Below are positions 47,240-58,559 of a stretch of 64,000 nucleotides of DNA, piece by piece. The DNA is from Owenia fusiformis (lineage: Eukaryota; Annelida; Polychaeta; Sabellida; Oweniidae), in the NCBI GenBank assembly GCA_903813345.2, contig CAIIXF020000006.1, forward strand, positions 18,234,348 to 18,298,347. The letters are read 5' to 3'. Made by a program: the position numbers and the translations under genes. Position 1 is the first letter of the stretch, and each line of letters begins with the position of its first letter. Under the pieces are notes generated by a model. The model saw only the letters and a program-made list of their open reading frames with translations, was not told the DNA's origin and ran no database searches.

Positions 47240-48200
47240 ATGTGGCATATTCACTTACGGTGTATGCCAGATTCACCTGCGGTATATGGCATACACATTA
47301 ACCAATGAGAACGCGATACGGAAGTGCGCAATTGTCAATTACATCCATTCAACGAACGTGCTAAAGTCTATAAATTATCATTATGATAACTGAATCAACA
47401 TCTTAGTGCACTGAATATATCAACTAAAACAATTGAATAACATACACCAGTATGGTACTTGTATTGTTTGATGTTGTTTTGTATATGTGTTACACTTAAA
47501 AACACACGTCAAGGGAAACATTATGACGCATAAATAAACGACCCTGTGTTTGTGAGGCTTATAAGTGACTTTTATAACCAAATCAACAGTTGACAAAAGC
47601 CAGATAAAAACCTAAAAATCACAAGTACTTATTTTGTATTTATATATTGTTGTATTGGCAATCACGATTTACGCATTTCTGATACTTTCAGGAGTTTCAT
47701 TCAGCAATATACCAATACGCGATAATGTTTAATTTAGTTCAGTTTAGCTACCTCCCGTTTGAAGAGCTCTCATGTATGGTACAACTTCGTCTACATCCGG
47801 GGTCTTTCCCATTGGATAACACAGGGGTGCTATTTTCAATGCCGCACTGCGACTCTATTAAACATTTATGTAGAGTTTCATTTGCACAAACGATAGGTAT
47901 GTATGTAATTAAGATATATGACAAAGATTTTTGAACTATAATCCCCAAATCCGAAGAAATCTGTAGTTGAAAATGCCATCCAATTCCAGTGACGTCACTG
48001 ATCTCAGAAATTGCTCAGACGCCATTGAAGATCGAAAAAATATAAATAATGTTACTTTGAATCTCAGATTATCTTTCTGATTATCAAATCGAGGCTTTAT
48101 GTATCACGTTTTCATCTGCGGTATATGGCATATTCCCCAGTTGAGTATGGCATATATATATATGAATACCGCACAACCATTAATATATGCCATATTCCAA
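47240..48200 (+). repeat. Dispersed 'gcggtatatggcata' repeat, unit 1 copy
   Basis: It runs from 'cagattcacctgcggtatat' to the cluster 'tctgcggtatatggcatatt' at about 48115-48190. Compared with 54080-55130 it lacks most of the terminal palindrome cluster, replaced by a (TA)n stretch. The reverse, diverged copy is at 34510-35350. Confidence 0.8.
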
Positions 48201-49801
48201 GTAACACCATGCACATCTAGTTATTTTGCAGTTTTCGGCAAGCATTTCCATTTATACAGCATTTGAGATATTCTAATGACGCCCCTTGTATGCATTCATG
48301 CATCAATGTAATCCGATGAAACGTATCATTCCTTCTATTATTCATTATATTCTGCTTTTGAATGTCAAATACAGCTCCATGTGCCACTGGATTAGGATAT
48401 CAAGCGCATTAGAAATAATGTTTGGCACATGTACGTTGTTATTGCACTCGTCTGAAAATAAAGATTAGATCAATTATATTTAGTGGTTGAAAAATATACT
48501 ATCACACTATTGTACAAACATGATTCTAGTATATTACTGACTATCTCAGAATTGGTTTTGGTATAAAACCAGCGAATCGTTAATCAGCTTACTTTCTCGC
48601 TCCCTGTACTATTGAACAATTTACATTCGCTGTGCCCTGTATAGACCAACTTTTCAAATTTTGTACCCTGTACATATCAAATATTTGAAAATCTAAAACG
48701 ATATTATTTATGTGTTTCTTTGAACAGACATATAGTTTTGAACATGTACATGTACTTTTTTTAGGTTACTGTTATTTATCTCTATATTATTCAACATAAT
48801 TATTTACATAGATTGTGAGGGGCCGGGGCTCCAAGCATTATTGCCCCCCCCCATGTACTTCACCAATCTACCATTGGAATTGAGTGAATAACAATATTAA
48901 CTAATTTCCTACTCGACACGTTCTAAGCTTTCCAAGTTGCATTCGATTTACTCAAAAGCTCCGTAGTCGAAAGTGAAAAAGTTCGCGCATGCGCGATTGA
49001 GGTAGGGTAGTGTGGACTTATAATAAACTATATAATAACTCGTCACAAGAAGTAATTTTAGCGCTTTTGTATTTATTGGTCAAATATAATCCAGGTGGCT
49101 ATAAAATTGATTTCTTGAAGAGCGTATGCATAAATATCAACTTCGAGTCTAACTATCTCCAAAACTATAGGAACCTTGATTTTTTAATGAACTACGTTTT
49201 AACTGGACAATGCCTATATTTAGAATGGTATATTCGTTTCTTCAGCCTGAAAATCAGCTTGAATAAATGTAATATCCCAAAGTGGATTAGATATTATGTG
49301 ACTTTGGGTGTCAAGAGCATGACATGAATATGAGGATGATAATTCCACAAAGAATTATCAATTCTCACAGCAAAACAGAGAAAAAACATATTTCACCATT
49401 GAAAATTTTGCAATGGCAAATTCTGACCAGAATATTGTGGCCTGGTCAAAATATAAATTTTATTTCAATGTTTTTTTCCCCAGAAACATCTTCAAGTTAT
49501 TCAATGTATATTTTTGTTTTTAAATTACTGTTTGTGTAAATCCAGTCTAGTCCTGACAAGTTAACAACTGGCAAAACTACATCACATTGATGCGTTCGAG
49601 CGAAAAGTTGTTCATTGTAGTTTCTTAACACATCAGGTAACACATCACCAACACATGGAAAATCCAGGTTCCCAAACTTTTGAGGGAGAGCGTATATCAA
49701 AGACGAAGTTAAATAGCCACAGTGCTAACCAGTTTTCACAATATTCAGGTTGGAAACTCGGAGAAATAACTTTAATTAACGTTAATTAGGATTAAGCTAC
49801 T

Positions 49802-50930
49802 ATGAGGACCTTACAGAAATTCATAGTTATTTTTGTTATTTTCAATTCGCGTATCTCATAGATTGGTAAAGCGAACACCAAACATTACAAACAACGATCG
49901 GATACTTATGAATGATACAGGAAATGCAAAACATGAGAAGTATGGATCTAACGAAATCTTCAGAACGTTCACGGTTAATAAAGCGCCAGATTATAGGGCG
50001 GAAACTAAACCACCGAAAACGGGAATTAAAATCAGAAATGAGACCGTTACACGAGAGAAAAATAATGTGCTGCATCCTTTATTTATAACAAATTGTTCAT
50101 TATTACCAAGGCGTGTGCCCGATTCGATGTTCAGCGACCTCTATGAAATGCTAGCAGAACTAGATCGTGCTTTCAAAAAATATAACGTCACCTATGTGTT
50201 AATGGGTGGTTCGCTACTTGGTTCGTATCTCTTCCATGACATTGTCCCATGGGATGATGACATTGATCTTAATACTGACCAAAGAGATTATGAAAGGCAA
50301 ATGTTGGCTTTTCAGGAGTTGGTAGAGACGGGCAGATACGGCATACATAGTAGGACAGACGGACGAAACATATACAAAGAATTTCAGTGTGGCATTCAAA
50401 GAAGAAACTTCTCTGCTTGGAGAGAAATTTGGAACAATGGAGACACTTCCCTTTTCCTCCAAGCAAAGTTTTACAAATGTTCTTCACCTCTGGCTAGGAA
50501 ACCTTTCCAATGGAGATTGCCATTTATAGACGTTCAGCTTTTTGTAAACAATGGAACACATGTATGGGAACGTAAAGTTTTGAAAGAATACATCAGTATA
50601 AACGACTTTTATCCGATACACAAGCGTCCAATTAGCCGTGGCTGGTACCCTTCTATAAGAAACCCTGTGTCTTTTTTTAAAGCACGATATGGTGTGAAAA
50701 AGTTCCAGTGTGAATATTATTGGTACAATCACATGGAGGAGAAGCAAACAGATGACAGGAAAAAAGTAAAGTGTTCGGATATAGCAAACTCGTGTTATCC
50801 AGCTGTGAAAAGAAGCCGACATGGCGAAGGAGCCATTGAAACATTGATTTACAGAAATGTATCTTTGCATTCAGTTTTTATTCCTGAAATACTAGATAAA
50901 GATCATATAGAACCATTATCATACAATTAG
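49802..50930 (+). pseudogene. LicD-family copy 2, anchor frame broken by a 26-bp deletion
   Basis: The original start ATG at 49802 is intact, but about 26 bp encoding most of the signal anchor are missing after 'ttcaattcg'. The reading frame therefore shifts and stops after about 19 codons. The remaining frame is open to 50930 and carries the same GGSLLG, PWDDDIDL and PFIDVQLF motifs, with no other stop. The first in-frame ATG downstream is 49908 (340 codons), which would give a protein without signal anchor and so in the wrong compartment. It is either a very young pseudogene or a re-started gene. AATAAA lies at 51321-51326. A sequencing or assembly error at the deletion is unlikely given its size. 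Confidence 0.75.
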
Positions 50931-51478
50931 TAAATGGTTTTCGCCCCTTGAGTTTTAGAATTGACAAAATTACATTAAAATAGATACTTTTGCTTTTCGT
51001 TGATAAATCAAAAAGCAACCATATCCAAATTGATACAAGGGCAATTCAAAACACTTTCTAAACTTTCCTTGGTATACTTTGGTATGAGGTGTTTATTATT
51101 CGATTACGACCCCCTTCCAAAAACAATATGTTCAACAGAAAGGTGCAACAAATTGTTCATAGTTATTTTATGAAATACGAGATTCATGAATACATATGGT
51201 AAACTTTATTATGAGCCGAAGTGGTTTAACGATTCCTTGACATATTTATTGAAAAGAATAATATATTTTAAGAAGTTGAGAGTATGATTGTTTAAACTGT
51301 AATTTTATTACAAGCGAGTTAATAAAAATCTTCAAAATAAGGGTCGTTCAGTTTTATTATTTCGTGAGATTAATACAGAGTAGATATCATAAATCTCATG
51401 GACTTGTAAAAGTAAATGTCACTTTCAAAGGCTTCAATAGCGAAGGAGTTTGAAAATCAAAATCAGAATTGTACTCAG

Positions 51479-51886
51479 GACGCGTCGCAAAAAGGTGGCG
51501 CACTTACTTTTTAGGGTATCGCATGAATGTAACTTTAATTCTTCGGAATATTGAACAAATATTTCACTCTATTGAGGTGAATACCTGTACATCTTTCACA
51601 AGTGATACTTTTTCTGTATATCAAAATGCTACTCTAGTTTTCAGATATGTAATCAGATTTTGATAATACTGAAAATTAAAAAAGTTATTAAAGAAAAAGT
51701 GACCATTGAACAATTCTGTCCGGGCTACTATAATACGATATCAGAGTTATTCGTCTTAAATATTTTGAAATATAGAGGCAAATGTGGAGGACGAAAGGAT
51801 GTCCAAATGTCTGCATTTTTCTCAAAAACGTCACATTCTGTCGTGTTAAAAAGCGAAAGAGTTGCGCGAACTTTTAGCAACGTGTC
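51479..51886. mobile_element. ~408-bp TIR element of the 5744-6620 family (unit 2)
   Basis: GACGCGTCGCAAAAAGGTGG at the left and 'cttttagcaacgtgtc' at the right. It is orthologous by position to 42866-43272. Confidence 0.75.
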
Positions 51887-51971
51887 CATATTTTCATGCC
51901 TGACGAAAAACAAGACCATGCCTTGCCTTCTAACCCGGGAAGAATCTCCCCTTTTGCATTCATAAACTTAA

Positions 51972-52529
51972 AGGGTTCCGATAAGCTTCCCGTATAAAAA
52001 CAATATGGCGGCTCCAGGTGAATCAACTGGATCAGTCCATTTTTAAGAAATAAGGGGAGTTCTGTAAAATCCAGTTTATTGAAATTGTCTTTGAGATAAA
52101 GTAATCCGTTTATAATGATTTTAAAAACATTATCCATAGAGTGATTGCGTTCAAAGAATACATCTACAACAGCCAATATAAATCCTTGTATTGGAACTGC
52201 TTTGTTTCATTTGTAGGATATTTCATATGCCAAGCTGTGTGCTATTACGTTATGGGGAAAAGATGCCATTTTTTCCTTATTATACACAAATAGAAGATCC
52301 TGAAACTTCACCCATAAATGTAGAATTGATTTGTCAAAATAAAAATCACCCTATTATAAATGTGTGACGATTAATACTATACGTATGCTATATAACAGTT
52401 AGAGGTGTTGACACAACGACCTCGAACCTGTGAACCCTTGAGTATTATTCCGGGATCGGGCCTTTTATACTAAACGGTGAGCAACACCAGAAACGAGCGT
52501 TCGATTTGCTAAACGATATGCGTCACCCT
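51972..52529 (-). mobile_element. 558-bp TTAA-flanked insertion with tRNA-like segment
   Basis: TTAA occurs on both sides (51968-51971, 52530-52533). Unit 1 has a single TTAA at 43350-43353 with the two flanks joined, so this is a clean insertion. The ends are AGGGT..ACCCT, short TIRs as in piggyBac-like MITEs. On the minus strand about 52407-52491 has a 7-bp acceptor-like stem GGTGTTG/CAACACC and a B-box-like GGTTCGAGGTC, suggesting a tRNA-derived SINE head. The D-arm does not fold well, so it is not called a tRNA gene. Confidence 0.75.
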
Positions 52530-53426
52530 TTAAAGCTTCTTAAAAGAGAACAGGCTCGTAGCCAGATTTTGCCAAGGGGTGTCTAAAACCACTTGCCAGG
52601 TGTCTAAAATCACTTGCCATACTGCACATAGACCTTTTGCGTCCTTTACTCGATACGCGTATGACTTCACACTACCACCCTACCACGTGACCACGTTTAA
52701 AAGGGAAACAAGGTACAGTTAAGTTGCAAATGGAGGACGTGGGTTTATTTCTGTATTCCTGAACGTAAAATACATTTTACATTTATTTCTAGTGTTCTAC
52801 CAGACATGAAACAGATTCATCAAGCAGTTTGTAGAATGTTGTTGGCAAAAAACCATAGGCAAAGACAGAGAATAGTGGGCACAGTGAAGTAAAACTTGAA
52901 TGCAATACAAGATACATTTTAGTAAATATATTAATGTTCACGGACCGTGTAAGTTTCACTTCGAATATGTTACTTCTTTTGGCATGTATGTATGTAACAA
53001 AAAAAACAGTTACGTTTTCTAGTATGTTATGCAACTATATTTTGTCAATTTATTGTTTTTTTTAAATCTTAAGATGAATAAGAAATCCCAGAAATGTATC
53101 TTTACTTTGCCGTAAGGCATCTGTAAAACATTTTCCTCTTGTCACAAAGAGAATAATGTTTGTTTTGAGTTGTCTGATGATGAGCGTTTCATGATTAAAT
53201 ACAAAATCACTAGAGCAGATATCATCCAAAAACATCTGATATTTAACACGTCATGTAAGACTACATCGATCTGTTAATAGTTTTAAGAGTTAAAAGTATG
53301 GGTTAAGTTGTTGTTTGTTGTAATCATGTGCTATTTTTTTCATTTAAATTCTTTGTTTCAGTAATCCATACCATGTGTTACGCGGTAAACACGATACAAA
53401 TATATGTATGCAACAAATGTGGCAGA

Positions 53427-54066
53427 TAAGTTCAAATCTTCCTTCTGATCTATAGGCGATAGAAATGTTTATTTTTTTGAAGCTAGATTTTAAAACAAGA
53501 CTGAACAAACAATGGGATTTATGATTTTACAATTTCCATTATCGTACCCACGCCAGGTGCCATAAATAACAAGATTAGGATTTTATAACAATATGATCCA
53601 GGTCAAATCTTCCTTCTGATCTACAGGCGATAGAAATGTTTATTTTTTTAAGTAAGATTTTAAAACAAGACTGAACAAATAATGGGATTTATGTTTTTCT
53701 ATTTTCCATTATCTTACTCCTATGTCAGGTGTCATAAACAATCAGATTGGGATTTTATGATCCAGTTCAAATCTTCGTTTTGATCTATAGGTGACAGAAA
53801 TGTTTTTTTCTTTGAAGTTTGATTTCAAATCAAACTGCACAAACAATGGGATTATATTGTATTTTAATCTACTTAAAACAAGTAGAATCATTTGGGTCGA
53901 CTTGACTAAGGGTTGAGTTGACCAAGGGTTGAGATGACTTGGGGTCGAGTTGACTAAGGGTCGAGATGACTTGGGGTCGACTTGACTAAGGGTCGACTTG
54001 ACTTGGGGTCGACTTGACTAAGGGTTGAGTTGACTTGGGTTGAGTTGACTTGGGGTTGAGTTGACC
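53427..54066 (+). repeat. Unit 2-specific insertion: ~165-bp triplet plus 16-bp minisatellite
   Basis: Three diverged ~165-bp repeats carry 'gttcaaatcttcc', 'tagaaatgttt' and 'caatgggattta'. From 53894 about eleven 16-bp units follow of the form GGGTYGAnnTGACYWR ('gggtcgacttgactaa'). Unit 1 lacks the whole block. Confidence 0.85.
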
Positions 54067-54079
54067 AGGAAGCTGCCAG

Positions 54080-55130
54080 ATTCACCTGCGGTATATGGCA
54101 TACACATTAACCAATGAGAACGCGATACGGAAGTGCGCAATTGTCAATTACATCCATTCAACGAACGTGCTAAAGTCTATAAATTATTATTATGATTACT
54201 GAATCAACATCTTAGTGCACTGAATATATCAACTAAAACAATTGAATAACATACACCAGTATGGTACTTGTATTGTTTGATGTTGTTTTGTATATGTGTT
54301 ACACGTAAAAACACACGTCAAGGGAAACATTATGACGCATGAATAAACGACCCTGTGTTCGTGAAGCTTATAAGTGACTTTTATAACCAAATCAACAGTT
54401 GAAAAAAGCCAGATAAAAACCTAAAAATCACAAGTACTTATTTTGTATTTATATATTGTTGTATTGGCTATCACGATTTACACATTTCTGATACTTTCAG
54501 GAGTATCATTCAGCAATATACCAATACGCGATAATGTTTAATTTAGTTCAGTTTAGCTACCTCCCGTTTGAAGAGCTCTCATGTATGGTACAACTTCGTC
54601 TACATCCGGGGTCTTTCCCATTGGATAACACAGGGTTGCTATTTTCAATGCCGCACTGCGACTCTATTAAACATTTATGTAGAGTTTCATTTGCACAAAC
54701 GATAGGTATGTAATTAAGATATATGACAAAGATTTTTGAACTATAATCCCCAAATCCGAAGAAATCTGTAGTCATCCAATTCAAGTGACGTCACTGATCT
54801 CAGAAATTGCTCAGACGCCATTGAAGATCGAAAAAATATAAATAATGTTACTTTGAATCTCAGATTATCTTTCTGATTATCAAATCGAGGCTTTATGTAT
54901 CATGTTTTCATCTGCGGTATATGGCATATTCCCCAGTTGAGTATGGCATATTCCGCAGGAGAGTATGACATATTCCGCAGTGAGTATCTGGTATTCACTG
55001 AAATCAATGTATCGGATATTCACTGCGGAATATGCGATACTCACCTGCGAAATATGCCATATACCACAGGTGAGTATGGCATATTCACCCGTATCACAAA
55101 TACCGCACAACCATTAATATATGCCATATT
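54080..55130 (+). repeat. Dispersed 'gcggtatatggcata' repeat, unit 2 copy
   Basis: The fullest copy in the duplication. It includes the palindromic cluster at 54905-55115 with alternating 'tatggcatattccgcag' and 'ctgcggaatatgcgata'. Confidence 0.8.
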
Positions 55131-55783
55131 CCAAGTAACACCATGCACATCTAGTTATTTTGCAGTTTTCGGCAAGCATTTCCATTTATACAGCATTTGA
55201 GATATTCTAATGACGCCCCTTGTATGCATTCATGCATCAATGTAATCCAATGAAACGTATCATTCCTTCTATTATTCATTATATTCTGCTTTTGAATGTC
55301 AAATACAGCTCCATGTACCACTGGATTAGGATATCAAGCGCATTAGAAATAATGTTTGGCACATGTACGTTGTTATTGCACTCGTCTGAAAATAAAGATT
55401 AGATCAATTATATTTAGTGGTTGAAAAATATACTATCACACTATTGTACAAACATGATTCTAGTATATTACTGACTATCTCAGAATTGGTTTTGGTGTAA
55501 AACCAGCGAATCGTTAATCAGCTTACTTTCTTGCTCCCTGTACTATTGAACAATTTACATTCGCTGTGCCCTGTATAGACCAACTTTTCCAATTTTGTAC
55601 CCTGTACATATCAAATATTTGAAAATCTAAAACGATATTATTTATATGTTTCTTTGAACAGCCATATAGTTTTGAACATGTACATATACTTTTTTTAGGT
55701 TATTGTTATTTATCTCTATATTATTCAACATAATTATTTACATAGATTGTGCGCGCTTGCGCGATTGAGGTAGGGTAGTGTGG

Positions 55784-58130
55784 ACTTATAATAAACTATA
55801 TAATAACTCGTCACAAGAAGTAATTTTAGCGCTTTTGTATTTATTGGTCAAATATAATCCAGGTGGCTATAAAATTGATGCATAAATATCAACTTGGAGC
55901 CTAACTGTCTCCAAAACTATGGGAACCTTGATTTTTTTAATGAACTACGTTTTAACTGAACAATGCCTATATTTAGAATGGTATACGTTCCTTCAGCCTG
56001 AAAATCAGCTTGAATAAATGTAATATCCCAAAGTGGATTAGATATTATGTGACTTTGTGTCAAGAGCATGACATGAATATGAGGATGATAATTCCACAAA
56101 GAATTATCAATTCTCACAGCAAAACAGAAAAAACGTATTTCACCATTGAAAATTTTGCAATGGCAAATTCTGACCAGAATATTGCGGCCTGGTCAAAATA
56201 TAGATTTTATTTCAATGTTTTTTTTCCCCAGAAACATTTTCAATTTAATGTATATTTTTGTTTTTAAATTACTGTTTGTGTAAATCCAGTCTAGTCCTGA
56301 CAAGTTAACAACTGGCAAAACTACATCACATCGATGCGTTCGAGCGAAAAGTTTGTTCATTGAAGTTTCTTAACACATCAGGTAACACATCACCAACACA
56401 TGGAAAATCCAAGTTCCCAAACTTTTGAGGGAGAGCGTATATTACAGACGAAGTTAAATAGCCACAGTGCTAACCAGTTTTCACAATATTCAGGTTGGAA
56501 ACTCGGAGAAATAACTTTAATTAACGTTAATTAGGATTAAGCTACTATGAGGACCTTACCGAAATTCATAGTTATTTTTGTTATTTTCAATTCGATGCTA
56601 TTGCCATACTATTTCTTTTTCGTATCTCATAGATTAGTAAAGCGAACACCAAACATTAGGGACAACGATCGGATACTTTTGAATAATACAGGAAATGCAA
56701 AACATGAGAAGGATGGATCTAACGAAATCTTCAGAACGTTCACGGTTGACAAAATGCCAAATCATATGGGGGAAACTAAACCGCCGAAAACGATAATTAA
56801 AATCAGAAATGAGACCTTTACACGAAAGGAAAATAATGTGCTGCATCCTTTATTCATAACAAATTGTTCATTATTACCAAGGCGTGTGCCCGATTCGATG
56901 TTCAGCGACCTCTATGAAATGCTAGCAGAACTAGATCGTGCTTTCAAAAAATATAACGTCACCTATGTGTTAATGGGTGGGTCGCTACTTGGTTCGTATC
57001 TCTTCCATGACATTGTCCCATGGGATGATGACATTGATCTTAATACTGACCAAAGAGATTATGAAAGGCAAATGTTGGCTTTTCAGGAGTTGGTAGAGAC
57101 GGGCAGATACGGCATCCATAGTAGGACAGACGGACGAAACATATACAAAGAATTTCAGTGTGGCATTCAAAGAAGAAACTTCTCTGCTTGGAGAGAAATT
57201 TGGAACAATGGAGACACTTCCCTTTTCCTCCAAGCAAAGTTTTACAAATGTTCTTCACCTCTGGCTAGGAAACCTTTCCAATGGAGATTGCCATTTATAG
57301 ACGTTCAGCTTTTTGTAAACAATGGAACACATGTATGGGAACGTAAAGTTTTGAAAGAATACATCAGTGTAAACGACTTTTATCCCATACATAATCGTCC
57401 AATTAGCCGTGGCTGGTACCCTTCTATAAGAAATCCTTTGTCTTTCTTTAAAGCACGATATGGTGTGAAAAAGTTCCAGTGTGAATATTATTATTACAAC
57501 CATATGGAAGAGAAGCTTACAAAGGACAGGAAAATAGTAAGGTGTTCGGATATAGCAAACTCGTGTTATCCAGCTGTGAAAAGAAGCCGACATAGCGAAG
57601 GAGCCATTGAAACATTGATTTACAGAAATGTATCTTTGCATTCAGTTTTTATTCCTGAAATATTAGAGAAAGATCATATAGAACCATTATCATACAATTA
57701 GTAAATGGTTTTCGAATGCCCCTTGAGTTTCAGAATTGACAAAATTACATTAAAATGGATACTTTTGCTTTTCGTTGATTAGAAAAGTTTTATAAATCAA
57801 AAAGCAACCATATCCAAATTGATACAAGGGCGATTCAAAACCCTTTCTTACACTTTATATTCCTTGGTATACTTTGGAATGAGGTGTTTATTATTCCTTT
57901 ACGACCCCCTTCCAAAAACAATATACTCAACAGAAAGGTGCAACAAATTGTTCATAATTATTTTATGAAATACGAGATTCATAAATACATATGGTAAGCT
58001 TTAAAATGAGCATAAGTGGTTTAATGATTCCTTGACATATATATTGAAAACAATAATATATTTTAAGAGGTTGAGTGTATGATTGTTTAAACTGTAATTT
58101 TATTACATGTGAGACAATAAAATTCTTCAA
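55784..58130 (+). repeat. Tandem segmental duplication, unit 3 (truncated)
   Basis: It matches unit 2 upstream of the gene and carries copy 3. Similarity decays after the stop and ends at about 58130, after 'aaattcttcaaaataa'. It lacks the MITE and all downstream parts of units 1 and 2. Confidence 0.88.
56547..57701 (+). CDS. LicD/fukutin-family type II membrane protein, copy 3 (384 aa)
   Basis: Intact frame with the same architecture as copy 1: signal anchor at residues ~7-27, GGSLLG, PWDDDIDL, PFIDVQLF and the lumenal sequons. Differences from copy 1 cluster in the C-terminal third (for example IHNRPISR, YYYYNHMEEKLTKDRK, RHSEG) and in the 3' flank. The N-terminal stem is closer to copy 1 than copy 2 is, including KPPKTIIKIRNETFTRKE. 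The catalytic core is almost unchanged in all three. AATAAA lies at 58116-58121. Single exon. Acceptor substrate unknown. Confidence 0.9.
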   Translation: MRTLPKFIVIFVIFNSMLLPYYFFFVSHRLVKRTPNIRDNDRILLNNTGNAKHEKDGSNEIFRTFTVDKMPNHMGETKPPKTIIKIRNETFTRKENNVLHPLFITNCSLLPRRVPDSMFSDLYEMLAELDRAFKKYNVTYVLMGGSLLGSYLFHDIVPWDDDIDLNTDQRDYERQMLAFQELVETGRYGIHSRTDGRNIYKEFQCGIQRRNFSAWREIWNNGDTSLFLQAKFYKCSSPLARKPFQWRLPFIDVQLFVNNGTHVWERKVLKEYISVNDFYPIHNRPISRGWYPSIRNPLSFFKARYGVKKFQCEYYYYNHMEEKLTKDRKIVRCSDIANSCYPAVKRSRHSEGAIETLIYRNVSLHSVFIPEILEKDHIEPLSYN

Positions 58131-58559
58131 AATAATGAATTTATAAACCTAAGAGCTCTAACTCAAGATTTCACTATGGATAAATATATTCCTACAAAAA
58201 TATCATTTATATAATTCACAATCTAATAGATTTGTATCTAATCTAAAGCATTTTTCATTTTAATTAATTTTAACAAGCCAGCTGCGCACTGTACTATCAG
58301 AATTGTAAACACTATCCAATAAATTGCTATAGATCTATGATTAGCAGATTAGCATATAAACAAGGTAATTAAACAGTCCAAGCTGTTCATTTGACCAAAT
58401 CACTTTGATTGATTTTGACTTCAGATTCAGTAGGTGGCCCAAAGGTAAAGACTGAGTGGTGAAACAGGCTCAAAAATGACGATTCAACACATTATTTTAT
58501 CATTTCCGAGTCTGAGTTTTGCAACAAGGACACAAACGTGTACATGTCACCGCCAATGG

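Larger units (their letters stand above)
40728..49013 (+). repeat. Tandem segmental duplication, unit 1 (~8.3 kb)
   Basis: Homology with unit 2 starts around 'gactta..aaactatataat' at 40728 (compare 49014 and 55784). The unit holds LicD copy 1, a MITE, two inserted long-TIR elements, the 47240-48200 repeat and a private ~170-bp segment at about 48820-48990. It lacks a ~310-bp piece upstream of the gene that units 2 and 3 share. Confidence 0.9.
49014..55783 (+). repeat. Tandem segmental duplication, unit 2 (~6.8 kb)
   Basis: It matches unit 1 almost base for base over the gene and its 3' flank, and unit 3 over the 5' flank (about 49014-49800 against 55784-56540). It lacks the two long-TIR insertions of unit 1 but has its own TTAA-flanked insertion and a ~640-bp tandem-repeat insertion. 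Confidence 0.9.

Noticed and set aside
52407-52491. Functional tRNA gene on the minus strand
   Set aside because: The acceptor stem and B box are present, but the D and T arms do not pair properly and the segment lies in a mobile insertion. Kept only as tRNA-like.
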